From: an uncultured Prevotella sp. | GTDB taxonomy: Bacteria > Bacteroidota > Bacteroidia > Bacteroidales > Bacteroidaceae | Assembly (NCBI GenBank): GCA_900314455.1 | Contig: OMVI01000082.1 | Location: 23,885-87,884, forward strand | Reading direction: 5' to 3' | DNA: 64,000 bases | Part shown: piece by piece, positions 53,580 to 61,403 of the stretch | Position numbering within the stretch: the stretch's first letter is position 1 | Layout: each line of letters opens with the position of its first letter | Position numbers and translations under genes: made by a program | Notes under the pieces: model-generated | Seen by the model: only the letters and a program-made list of their open reading frames with translations | The model's database searches: none | What the model was told of the DNA's origin: nothing

Positions 53580-55397
53580 ATGAATATAGAGAAGCAAATA
53601 ACCGACTACGCCATTAAGGCAGTCAAGGAATTATACGGTGCCGACGTGCCCGAGAAAATGATACAATTGCAGAAGACCCGTCCTGATTTCAAGGGCAATC
53701 TGACGCTTGTTGCATTCCCGCTTTTGCGCACTTCGCACAAGAAACCAGAAGATACAGCAGCCGAGATTGGCGCCTATCTGAAGTCGAACTGCCCGGCAGT
53801 AGCCGATTACAATGTGGTTAAGGGATTCCTTAACCTCGTCGTAGCGCCATCAGCATGGATAAACTTACTCAACGATATTAATGCCGATGAGAAGTGGGGA
53901 GAGAAGGAATCCACTGCCGACTCACCCCTGGTGATGATTGAGTACTCATCGCCTAACACCAATAAGCCCCTCCACCTCGGCCACGTCCGCAACAATCTGC
54001 TTGGCTGGTCGCTAGCTCAGATAATGCAGGCTAACGGCAACAAGGTCATAAAGACAAACATTGTCAACGACCGTGGTATACATATCATGAAGTCAATGCT
54101 TGCCTGGACGAAGTGGGGAAACGGCTGTACACCGGAGTCAACGGGCAAGAAAGGCGACCATCTGATAGGCGATTTCTACGTCCTCTTTGACAAACACTAC
54201 AAGGAAGAGTGCGCTGAACTCGAGAAGAAGTACATCGCCGAAGGCATGAGCGAGGACGATGCGAAGGCCAAGGCTGAACAGGAAGCACCGCTGATAAAGG
54301 AAGCTCACCGGATGCTCGTTAAGTGGGAAGCCGGCGACAAGGAAATCCGTGACCTATGGGCAAAGATGAACTCGTGGGTCTACGCTGGTTTCGACGAGAC
54401 CTATAAGGCACTCGGCGTAAGCTTCGACAAGATATACTATGAGAGCAACACGTACCTCGAAGGCAAGAAGAAAGTGCTGGAAGGCTTGAAGAAGGGTCTC
54501 TTCTATCAGAAAGAAGATGGCTCCGTATGGGCTGATTTGACAAAGGAGGGACTCGACCAGAAGCTCCTTATCCGCTCGGACGGCACCACCGTGTACATGA
54601 CTCAGGACATCGGCACAGCCGAAATGCGCTTCAACGACTATCCAATCGACAAGATGATATACGTCGTTGGTAACGAACAGAACTACCACTTCCAAGTTCT
54701 CTCGATAATACTCGACCGCCTCGGCTTCAAGTGGGGCAAGGATTTGGTTCACTTCTCCTATGGTATGGTAAACCTGCCGACAGGTAAGATGAAGTCGCGC
54801 GAGGGCACAGTAGTCGATGCCGATGACCTTATTGCACAGATGATTGCCGACGCCAAGAGCACTGCTTCCGAGCACGGACAAAGCCAGGACTTCTCGGACG
54901 AGGAGAAGAACGAAATCGCCCGCATCGTCGGCATGGGCGCGTTGAAGTACTTCATACTGAAAGTTGACGCACGAAAGAACATGATGTTCAATCCGGCAGA
55001 GTCTATCGACTTCAACGGAAACACCGGTCCTTTCATCCAATACACATACGCCCGCATTCGCAGTATTCTACGTAAGGCAGCCGAGCAGGGCATAACCATC
55101 CCGGAGAAGCTCAACGACGACGCACCGCTGAACGACAAGGAGATCGAGCTCATTCAGCAATTGAACAACTTCGGCGCAGCTGTTACCGATGCAGGACAGA
55201 ACTACAACCCAGCCGGAATAGCCAACTACTGCTATGAGTTGACAAAGGCGTTCAACCAGTTCTACCACGACTACAGCATCCTCAATGCCGAGTCCGACGA
55301 TGAAAAGACCGTTCGTCTCGTCCTTGCGCAGAACGTTGCGAAGGTCATCAAGGAAGGAATGACGCTTCTCGGTATAGAAGTGCCGGAGAGAATGTAA
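53580..55397 (+). CDS. argS: Arginine--tRNA ligase
   Basis: ArgRS charges tRNA-Arg. The 605-residue protein has the N-terminal additional domain, the HIGH variant SSPNTNKPLHLGHVRNNLLG, the KMSK-like GKMKSREGTVVDADDL, and a C-terminal anticodon-binding domain (EKTVRLVLAQNVAKVIKEGM). Length and order are normal. A family A repeat follows 17 bp after the stop. Confidence 0.97.
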   Translation: MNIEKQITDYAIKAVKELYGADVPEKMIQLQKTRPDFKGNLTLVAFPLLRTSHKKPEDTAAEIGAYLKSNCPAVADYNVVKGFLNLVVAPSAWINLLNDINADEKWGEKESTADSPLVMIEYSSPNTNKPLHLGHVRNNLLGWSLAQIMQANGNKVIKTNIVNDRGIHIMKSMLAWTKWGNGCTPESTGKKGDHLIGDFYVLFDKHYKEECAELEKKYIAEGMSEDDAKAKAEQEAPLIKEAHRMLVKWEAGDKEIRDLWAKMNSWVYAGFDETYKALGVSFDKIYYESNTYLEGKKKVLEGLKKGLFYQKEDGSVWADLTKEGLDQKLLIRSDGTTVYMTQDIGTAEMRFNDYPIDKMIYVVGNEQNYHFQVLSIILDRLGFKWGKDLVHFSYGMVNLPTGKMKSREGTVVDADDLIAQMIADAKSTASEHGQSQDFSDEEKNEIARIVGMGALKYFILKVDARKNMMFNPAESIDFNGNTGPFIQYTYARIRSILRKAAEQGITIPEKLNDDAPLNDKEIELIQQLNNFGAAVTDAGQNYNPAGIANYCYELTKAFNQFYHDYSILNAESDDEKTVRLVLAQNVAKVIKEGMTLLGIEVPERM

Positions 55398-55415
55398 AGG
55401 TTCCATCCTAGTATC

Positions 55416-55459
55416 AATCCCCTCCAAGCCTCCCCCAAGGGGGAGGATGTTTGATTACC
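55416..55459. repeat. Family A repeat between argS and the RNase H gene
   Basis: CCCCTCCAAGCCTCCCCCAA, GGGGGAGGATGTTTGATTACC: close to the consensus. Confidence 0.85.
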
Positions 55460-55494
55460 TTTATTAAAATATAGCAAGAAAGTTATTCGAATAA

Positions 55495-56022
55495 ATGGCT
55501 AAAGAGACATCGGCAAAGCAGCAAAAGAAACCATCTCCCCTCCGTTCGGAGGGGTTGGGGGAGGTTCTCAACCCTCCCGACTGGCGCCACGACACTGTTT
55601 TGCCGTTGCCGATGGAGGTAAAAGCGAATGCATGGGCTGTCGATGCGGCTTGCTCAGGAAATCCCGGGCCGATGGAATACCGTTGTATCGACCTTGCCAC
55701 CGGGGCTCAGGTCTTCCATTACGGACCCGTTCAGGGAACGAATAATATAGGTGAATTTCTTGCCATAGTGCATGCCTTGGCGCTCATGGACAAACAAGGC
55801 ATACACGATAAGGTTATTTATTCCGACTCTTACAATGCCATTCTGTGGGTCAACAAGAAACAATGCAAGACGAAACTGGCGCGGACTCCGCGGACGGAGC
55901 AGCTATATGGCATTATAGCACGTGCCGAGTTCTGGCTCCGCACACATAATATTACGACACCAATTATAAAGTGGGAAACAAAGGAATGGGGTGAGATACC
56001 TGCCGATTTCGGTAGAAAATAG
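55495..56022 (+). CDS. RNase H-like protein with repeat-encoded N-terminal segment
   Basis: The 175-residue protein has the RNase HI fold with a full DEDD set: Asp50 (AVDAACSGNPGP), Glu87 (NNIGEFLAIVHALA), Asp111 (VIYSDSYNAILWV) and Asp171 (PADFGRK). It should cut RNA in RNA-DNA hybrids. Ahead of the domain lies a basic tail (MAKETSAKQQKK) and then residues 13-24 (PSPLRSEGLGEV) encoded by a family A repeat, before NPPDWRHD. The viroplasmin-like hybrid-binding domain is absent. The gene is convergent with the small gene after ribD. Confidence 0.88.
   Translation: MAKETSAKQQKKPSPLRSEGLGEVLNPPDWRHDTVLPLPMEVKANAWAVDAACSGNPGPMEYRCIDLATGAQVFHYGPVQGTNNIGEFLAIVHALALMDKQGIHDKVIYSDSYNAILWVNKKQCKTKLARTPRTEQLYGIIARAEFWLRTHNITTPIIKWETKEWGEIPADFGRK
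55532..55567. repeat. Family A repeat inside the RNase H gene
   Basis: CATCTCCCCTCCGTTCGGAG, GGGTTGGGGGAGGTT, read in frame as PSPLRSEGLGEV, in the linker ahead of the catalytic domain. Confidence 0.9.
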
Positions 56023-56032
56023 CTCCGAAAGT

Positions 56033-56176
56033 TTACGGCTCCTGCAAGTATCCCTTTACGAACAAATCGTAGGACACGGCTTCCAACTCCGCAAGCTTCA
56101 TGTGTTCGACGGCATGTTCAATCTTCTTTATAAGCTGGTCGCGCTTGTATTCCTCACTGTCTGTTAGCTTTTCCAT
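56033..56176 (-). CDS. 47-residue protein overlapping the ribD 3' end
   Basis: ATG 56176 to TAA 56033 on the minus strand. It begins MEKLTDSEEYKRDQLIKK and continues IEHAVEHMKLAELEAVSYDL, ending FVKGYLQEP. It is charged and predicted to be mostly helical, and starts inside ribD (23 bp overlap, different frame), which favours translational coupling. The length is below usual gene-calling limits. The amino-acid composition is protein-like and starts immediately downstream of a ribosome-binding-like AAAAAATATGG context. Function unknown. Confidence 0.55.
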   Translation of the reverse strand: MEKLTDSEEYKRDQLIKKIEHAVEHMKLAELEAVSYDLFVKGYLQEP

Positions 56177-57173
56177 ATTTTTTGTCTTTCCTTTCGTACG
56201 TTATTATAATGTTGCCGTCATATTCCTCATGCGCTATGGCAACAGCATTAGCGGGGATTGCGGGTGCCGATGTACCTCCACGGACAATCTTCGGCGATGT
56301 TTCCACCCTTATCTCGTCCCACAAACCAGCTTCGGCGAACGACTTTAACGTCGCCGCTCCACCCTCTACGATAAGCGATTGCTTGCCTTTTTCGTACAAG
56401 TAATCAAGTGCGTTGTAAATCGATTCGAAGCATTCCCAATTGTCAGAATGCTCTTTCCGAAATTTATTCTCAAATTCCTTGTCCTTCGTTAGCACAATTC
56501 TCAGCGGATTGTTGCCCGTCCATTCCCTTACGGTCAACTGTGGATTATCACGCAGGAAAGTAGTTTTGCCGACGAGGATGGCGTCATTTTCAGCCCTCAT
56601 TTTGTGAGCTAGCATCTGCGTATATGGCGTCGAGAACATTGCCGGTTTACCATTATCATCGATAAATCTGTCCCACGATTGCGCCCATTTCAGTATTATG
56701 TACGGTCTGCGCTGCTCATTGAAGGTGAAGAACCGCTTGTTCGACTCGATGCATTCCGCCTCCAGAACGCCGACAGTCACGTCTGTTCCGGCCTCACGAA
56801 TCTTCCTGATGCCACGACCCTGGACCTTCGCAAACGGGTCGACACAGCCACAGACGACACGCTTGACGCCTTTTCTGATGATGAGGTCGCAGCACGGCGG
56901 CGTTTTGCCCCAGTGAGAGCAAGGCTCCAGCGATACATATATCGTTGCGTCATGAAGCAACTTCTCGTCCTCTTCTTTTACTGAAGCGAATGCGTTCACC
57001 TCAGCGTGTGGACCGCCGAAAGCCGACGTATATCCCTCGCCGATTATCCGTCCGTCAGCCGAAACGATGACGGCACCGACGGCAGGGTTCGGCTTTGCCG
57101 TCTGCAATCCGTTCCTTGCTATCTCTATACAGCGCTGCATGTATCGCTCGTCCGTCTTTTCCTGTTCTGACAT
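56154..57173 (-). CDS. ribD: Bifunctional diaminohydroxyphosphoribosylaminopyrimidine deaminase/reductase
   Basis: RibD performs deamination and side-chain reduction in riboflavin synthesis. The 339-residue protein has an N-terminal cytidine-deaminase-like domain with zinc ligands in GPHAEVNAF and SLEPCSHWGKTPPCCDLI, and a C-terminal reductase domain (PYIILKWAQSWDRFID, NDAILVGKTTFLRDNPQLTV, SLIVEGGAATLKSFAEAGLW). Its promoter TACATTTGC (57204-57196, minus) lies 22 bp upstream. Other riboflavin genes are not in the window. A 47-residue gene overlaps its end. Confidence 0.95.
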   Translation of the reverse strand: MSEQEKTDERYMQRCIEIARNGLQTAKPNPAVGAVIVSADGRIIGEGYTSAFGGPHAEVNAFASVKEEDEKLLHDATIYVSLEPCSHWGKTPPCCDLIIRKGVKRVVCGCVDPFAKVQGRGIRKIREAGTDVTVGVLEAECIESNKRFFTFNEQRRPYIILKWAQSWDRFIDDNGKPAMFSTPYTQMLAHKMRAENDAILVGKTTFLRDNPQLTVREWTGNNPLRIVLTKDKEFENKFRKEHSDNWECFESIYNALDYLYEKGKQSLIVEGGAATLKSFAEAGLWDEIRVETSPKIVRGGTSAPAIPANAVAIAHEEYDGNIIITYERKDKKYGKANRQ

Positions 57174-57195
57174 AATACTCCCTTTCTATTCTATT

Positions 57196-57227
57196 GCAAA
57201 TGTAGTTACTTTCCGCCACGTATGCAA
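57196..57227 (-). promoter_or_regulatory. ribD promoter
   Basis: Minus strand TTG (57227-57225), 20 bp, TACATTTGC (57204-57196). Confidence 0.55.
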
Positions 57228-57282
57228 GAGAAAGGTGGAAAATAATCGACAACGGTGAAATATCGATTATTCCCGAATTTTG

Positions 57283-57314
57283 TTTGCGTCATTGGAGAAA
57301 AAGATTTATCTTTG
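57283..57314 (+). promoter_or_regulatory. Promoter of the Rpn-remnant/prmC/recX/comF operon
   Basis: TTTG (57283-57286), 20 bp, TATCTTTG (57307-57314), 25 bp before the ATG at 57340. Confidence 0.65.
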
Positions 57315-57339
57315 TCAGCAAATAAATAATACCCACCCT

Positions 57340-57636
57340 ATGGCAGAACTCAAAGACAGATACATCCGCTTCGACTGGGCAATAAAGCGCCTTTTGCGTC
57401 AGAAAGCCAACTTCGGCGTGCTCGAAGGCTTCCTCACCGTCTTTCTCAACCAACCGATAAAGATTGTGGAGATACTCGAAAGCGAGGGCAACCAAGAGAC
57501 CGTTGACGACAAATTCAACCGCGTCGACATAAAGGCGAAGATTATCAGAATGGCGAGCAGAAGGGATTTTGGACTCTCCGTCGGAGACATTGCAGAAGCT
57601 GCCGGTCTCTCGGAGAAGGACGTTGAAAAAGCATAA
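57340..57636 (+). pseudogene. Internally deleted PD-(D/E)XK (Rpn-type) nuclease/transposase remnant
   Basis: The product is 98 residues from ATG 57340. Its first 60 residues (RYIRFDWAIKRLLRQKANFG, VLEGFLTVFLNQPIKIVEIL, DDKFNRVDIKAKI) match what I recall as the N-terminus of Bacteroidota PD-(D/E)XK transposase-family nucleases of about 300 residues. Its last 30 (IIRMASRRDFGLSVGDIAEA, AGLSEKDVEKA) match their C-terminal tail. About 200 residues between, with the E-x-Q part of the active site, are missing, yet the frame is kept. It has a good promoter and heads the prmC-recX-comF unit, so it is probably still translated. It may be a dead remnant or a small derived protein. Confidence 0.7.
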
Positions 57637-57637
57637 C

Positions 57638-58504
57638 ATGATGACTTATTCTGAACTTTGGCATCGGCTGACTCCACTCTACGGTCAAGAGGAAGCCGTG
57701 GCGATAGTGCGCGCGCTGCTGGACGAGCTGTTTGGCATGACACTGACGGACATCGTGATGGGGAAAGTAGAACAACTGACACCCGCAGAGCAGCAAACCG
57801 TTGAGGAGAAGATGCACCGCCTGGAAACCGGCGAGCCGCTACAGTATGCCATCGGGCACACGGCATTCTACGGAAGACTGTTCGCTGTCAACCCGTCTGT
57901 CCTTATCCCGCGCCCCGAGACCGAAGAGTTGTGCCGCATTATAACCTCCGACAACGACCGTCCCTTCTGTGGTTTGCAGCCTCCGGTGCCAACCCGCATC
58001 CTCGACATTGGTACTGGAAGCGGTTGCATAGCCATAACGCTCGCGCTGAATCTTCCCAACTCCAATGTCACGGCATGGGATATCTCACCCTATGCATTGC
58101 TTACGGCACGCGACAATGCCCATCGCCTTGGAGCGAAAGTCAACTTTGAGTTGCATGACATATTAGATTCCGATTCGTTGCCAATCGTCGACGAGGAAAA
58201 GAAATATGACATTATAGTGAGCAATCCGCCTTACGTCTGCGACAGCGAACGCTCCGGCATGCGTCCCAACGTCCTTGAGCATGAGCCTTCGCTTGCCTTG
58301 TTCGTTCCTGACGACGACCCTTTGCGTTTCTACCGTGCCATCGTCGGATATGCTACGCAAGCTCTGCGCAAAGGTGGAAACATATATTTCGAAGGCAATT
58401 CTGCTTACGTCGACGACGTTGCGGAACTTTGCAGGAAAGCCGGTTTCAGTACGGCAAAAGTCTTGAACGACCAGTTTGAAAACAAAAGATTTGTAAAATG
58501 CTAA
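57638..58504 (+). CDS. prmC: Peptide chain release factor N5-glutamine methyltransferase
   Basis: PrmC methylates the GGQ glutamine of release factors. From ATG 57638 the protein is 288 residues; the alternative upstream frame overlaps the preceding gene. The SAM-binding motif ILDIGTGSGCIAITLALNLP and the catalytic NPPY in DIIVSNPPYVCDSERSGM are intact, and NPSVLIPRPETEELCRII is the family word. It starts one base after the previous stop and overlaps recX by 7 bp. Confidence 0.95.
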   Translation: MMTYSELWHRLTPLYGQEEAVAIVRALLDELFGMTLTDIVMGKVEQLTPAEQQTVEEKMHRLETGEPLQYAIGHTAFYGRLFAVNPSVLIPRPETEELCRIITSDNDRPFCGLQPPVPTRILDIGTGSGCIAITLALNLPNSNVTAWDISPYALLTARDNAHRLGAKVNFELHDILDSDSLPIVDEEKKYDIIVSNPPYVCDSERSGMRPNVLEHEPSLALFVPDDDPLRFYRAIVGYATQALRKGGNIYFEGNSAYVDDVAELCRKAGFSTAKVLNDQFENKRFVKC

Positions 58505-58998
58505 CTAACAGGAAACCTAAATCAAAGGAAATCACTGAGGCTCAGGCACTCAAACGCATTGCTGCCCAGTGTGCAAAGAGCGAGCATTGCAGTGGTGAAG
58601 TCGACGATAAACTGCGCCGTTGGGGTCTTTCGGCACAGGAGCGGGCACGCATCATCGCTAAGCTTATTGACGCTAAGTTTATCGACGACGAGCGTTTTAC
58701 AAACTATTTCGTTCACGACAAAATCAAGTTAAGCCATTGGGGACAACGCAAAATAGAAGTAGCACTACGCCAAAAGCATGTCGACAGCAGTATTATAAGC
58801 AATGTCCTAGATGCTGTTGACGACAACGAATACCTCGAAATACTCCGTCCTATGATACGCCAGAAGATGGAGTCCGTCACTGCGAAATCCGACTATGAGC
58901 GTGCCATGAAGACCATTAAATGGGCAATGGGACGAGGTTTCACGATGGATGTTATACGCAAGTGCATTGACGATGCCGATGAATACGCCGAAGATTAG
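58498..58998 (+). CDS. recX: Regulatory protein RecX
   Basis: RecX binds the RecA filament and limits its extension. The 166-residue protein shows the three-helix repeats of the family: SAQERARIIAKLIDAKFIDD, ERFTNYFVHDKIKLSHWGQR and KIEVALRQKHVDSSIISNVL. It overlaps prmC by 7 bp and comF by about 20 bp. No recA is in the window. Confidence 0.9.
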   Translation: MLTNRKPKSKEITEAQALKRIAAQCAKSEHCSGEVDDKLRRWGLSAQERARIIAKLIDAKFIDDERFTNYFVHDKIKLSHWGQRKIEVALRQKHVDSSIISNVLDAVDDNEYLEILRPMIRQKMESVTAKSDYERAMKTIKWAMGRGFTMDVIRKCIDDADEYAED

Positions 58999-59686
58999 TT
59001 TCGTGTCGCGCCTCATCGGACTGCTTTCGCCACCGCGATGTATCGTCTGCGGTGAGCGGCTGACCATCGGCGAGAACGTCCTCTGTACCCGTTGCAACCT
59101 CCATTTGCCACGAACGAATTTCGCATCGTCACCTTACGACAACGACATGACGCGCATGTTCTGGGGCAGGGTGCACGTTGAGAAGTGCGCCGCCTTGTTC
59201 TTCTATTCACCACATTCCGACGCTTCCCGCCTCGTCATGCAGATAAAGTATTTTCATCATCCCGAAACAGGACGGCAGCTTGGCTGTCTTGCCGCCTCGG
59301 AACTTATCCCACTGAATTTCTTCGACGGCATTACGGCAATCATGCCGCTGCCCCTTGCCCACAACCGCGAGCGCCACCGTGGATTCAACCAAAGCCGTTC
59401 CATTGCCGAAGGGATAAGCGACATGACAGGATTGCCAGTCATCGACGGAGCTATACATCGCGCCAGGTTCACCGAAAGTCAGACTCATAAGTCACGGACG
59501 GAGCGGAATGAGAACGTTGAGAACGCTTTCTCGCTCGCCGATGCCGCCCGGCTGGAGCATCATCACTTGCTGCTTGTCGACGATGTCGTTACCACCGGTG
59601 CCACCGCCACTGCCTGCATCCGCGCCATTGAGCAAGCCAATGACGTGAAGGTAAGCATTTTCTCGCTTGGCTTTACAAGGTCATAA
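58979..59686 (+). CDS. ComF-family amidophosphoribosyltransferase-like protein
   Basis: The 235-residue protein (ATG 58979; ATG 58973 also possible) overlaps the recX 3' end. An N-terminal zinc ribbon is seen in PPRCIVCGERLTIGENVLCT and RCNLHL. The C-terminal type I PRTase domain has the PRPP loop LLLVDDVVTTGATATACIRA and RHRGFNQSRSIAEGIS. ComF proteins aid DNA uptake in competent bacteria, but in Bacteroidota the role is uncertain. It ends the prmC operon. Confidence 0.88.
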   Translation: MNTPKISFVSRLIGLLSPPRCIVCGERLTIGENVLCTRCNLHLPRTNFASSPYDNDMTRMFWGRVHVEKCAALFFYSPHSDASRLVMQIKYFHHPETGRQLGCLAASELIPLNFFDGITAIMPLPLAHNRERHRGFNQSRSIAEGISDMTGLPVIDGAIHRARFTESQTHKSRTERNENVENAFSLADAARLEHHHLLLVDDVVTTGATATACIRAIEQANDVKVSIFSLGFTRS

Positions 59687-59729
59687 TCGATTGATATTAT
59701 GCTCGTAAAGCAATTCTTTTACACTTATT

Positions 59730-59762
59730 TTTGCGTAAATGAAATAAATCAGTTACATTTGC
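59730..59762 (+). promoter_or_regulatory. pyrE promoter
   Basis: TTTG (59730-59733), 20 bp, TACATTTGC (59754-59762). The leader before the ATG at 59806 is about 38 nt. Confidence 0.7.
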
Positions 59763-59805
59763 AGTTAATTATAATATAACGATATATAACTTTCACTGTA
59801 CAGAA

Positions 59806-60438
59806 ATGGAAGATTTGAAAAAAGTTTTCGCCGGCAAACTGCTGGCAATCAAGGCTATCAAACTTCAGCCAAACGACCCGTTCACATGGGCATCGGGATG
59901 GAAGTCGCCTTTCTATTGTGACAACCGGAAGACGCTGTCGTACCACGACGTGCGCTCGTTCGTCAAGTTGGAACTCACACATGCTATCATATCCAATTTC
60001 CCTGAGGCAGAGGCTGTGGCAGGAGTTGCCACCGGAGCCATCGCACAGGGTGCTCTTGTTGCCGACGAACTGGCACTGCCTTACGCTTACGTGCGCCCGA
60101 AACCGAAGGACCACGGTATGAAAAACCAGATTGAGGGTCAGCTTCCTGAAGGCGCAAAGGTCGTCGTTGTCGAGGACTTGATATCTACCGGCGGCTCTTC
60201 TCTGAAAGCTGTCGCAGCGCTGCGCGAGGCCGGTTTCGAGGTCGTAGGTATGGTCGCGTCTTACACATACGGCTTCCCTATCGCCGAAAAGGCTTTCAAG
60301 GACGCCAACGTTCGCCTCGTTACGCTCACCGATTATGAGCACGTTGTGGAGAAGGCACTTGAGATTGGATATATCAAAAAGGAAGATGTCGATATGCTGC
60401 ACGAGTGGCGTCGCGACCCGGCTAACTGGAAAAAATAG
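59806..60438 (+). CDS. pyrE: Orotate phosphoribosyltransferase
   Basis: PyrE joins orotate to PRPP to make OMP in pyrimidine synthesis. The 210-residue protein has NDPFTWASGWKSPFYCDNRK, the GVATGAIAQGALVADEL loop, YVRPKPKDHGMKNQIEG and the PRPP motif VVVVEDLISTGGSSLKAVAA. The SRPBCC gene starts 3 bp after its stop; argH follows after a repeat-filled gap. Confidence 0.96.
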   Translation: MEDLKKVFAGKLLAIKAIKLQPNDPFTWASGWKSPFYCDNRKTLSYHDVRSFVKLELTHAIISNFPEAEAVAGVATGAIAQGALVADELALPYAYVRPKPKDHGMKNQIEGQLPEGAKVVVVEDLISTGGSSLKAVAALREAGFEVVGMVASYTYGFPIAEKAFKDANVRLVTLTDYEHVVEKALEIGYIKKEDVDMLHEWRRDPANWKK

Positions 60439-60441
60439 GCT

Positions 60442-60891
60442 ATGAAGGTAGAAAGTTCAGTAAAGCAGATTGCCCACAGTCAGCAGAGCGTTTACAATAT
60501 GCTCAGCGATATGAACAATGTCGCGAAGCTGAAGGATAAAGTCGACGAGGTGGCAGGCACCGACAGCCAGGCGGCAGAGATGAAGGACAAGTTGAAGGAC
60601 TTATCGTTCGATGCCGACAGTATATCCGTCAACATCTCGCCGGTTGGTAATGTGTCGATGCATATCGTAGAACGTGAGGAACCGAAGATGGTGAAGTTCG
60701 AGAGCGTCAACTCGCCGCTGAGTTTCAAGTTCTGGATTCAGATGCTGCCGGTGGAGCCCACTACGTCGAAGATACGCCTCACCATCGATGCCGATGTACC
60801 GTTCTTTGCAAAGGGAATGGTGGAGAAACCGCTCAAGGAAGGTATCGAGAAGATTGCCGAAGCACTGACGGTCATCCCTTACGAAGATTAA
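60442..60891 (+). CDS. SRPBCC-fold protein
   Basis: The 149-residue protein has a SRPBCC (START/Bet v 1-like) fold: SSVKQIAHSQQSVYNMLSDM at the start, a central beta-sheet with PVGNVSMHIVEREEPKMVKF and WIQMLPVEPTTSKIRLTIDA, and a C-terminal helix FFAKGMVEKPLKEGIEKIAE. Such folds bind hydrophobic ligands. I recall this gene beside pyrE and argH in Bacteroidota. No catalytic residue can be named. Confidence 0.8.
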   Translation: MKVESSVKQIAHSQQSVYNMLSDMNNVAKLKDKVDEVAGTDSQAAEMKDKLKDLSFDADSISVNISPVGNVSMHIVEREEPKMVKFESVNSPLSFKFWIQMLPVEPTTSKIRLTIDADVPFFAKGMVEKPLKEGIEKIAEALTVIPYED

Positions 60892-61056
60892 TGTCAAGTC
60901 CCAACATGGAAGCTGTTGAGCCCCTGTAGTATTGCTGTCGCGGTCCGTTAGGACTCCTTTCAGATTGCGGCAGAATAACTATCGGAATATGGTAGATTTA
61001 CTATTGGAATATGATAGTTTAGCTATTGAAATCTGAAAGGTCAACTTCCATGTTGG

Positions 61057-61138
61057 TTTTTAATTTATTTTTGTGAGAAAAATAAATTAAAAATTGAGGA
61101 AAAATAAATTAAAAATCAAGCAAAAATAATTTATTTTT
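61057..61138. repeat. AT-array copy 5
   Basis: Units at 61057 (TTTTTAATTTATTTTT), 61078 and 61100 (AAAAATAAATTAAAAA) and 61122 (palindromic AAAAATAATTTATTTTT). Before it (60950-61050) two TATTGGAATATGATAG/TATCGGAATATGGTAG words and a CTGAAAGG repeat occur; no gene. Confidence 0.9.
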
Positions 61139-61273
61139 CATTCTGATTCGACAGGTTCCGCAATCTGATTGATTATCAATAACTTTCCCGTTGGGTAGCT
61201 TTGGCATTCCCGCAGGGCGTTTTTGGCATTCCGATTGCGTGCAAATCAGATTCGACATTGGGGCAAACTGCAT

Positions 61274-61322
61274 TGCCATCCACCGCAGTGGCGCCCCCGC
61301 AGTGGAAGTTTTTGTGGCAACT
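61274..61322. repeat. Family B fragment, copy 5
   Basis: GCCATCCACCGCAGTGGCGC, CCCCGCAGTGGAAG, TTTTTGTGGCAACTTGG: a short diverged copy in the argH upstream region. An open frame runs through this repeat into argH, but it has no coding signature. Confidence 0.6.
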
Positions 61323-61403
61323 TGGATAATTTCGGATACTCATAAAGTATTATTATATAAATCAATTGGCACTCTGAAAGGGGTGAAAGAGGAAGGTTTA
61401 AAT

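Noticed and set aside
61191-61403. 71-codon upstream extension of argH
   Set aside because: It translates family B repeat and promoter-like DNA; ArgH homology begins at ATG 61404 with a GAGGAAGG ribosome-binding sequence.
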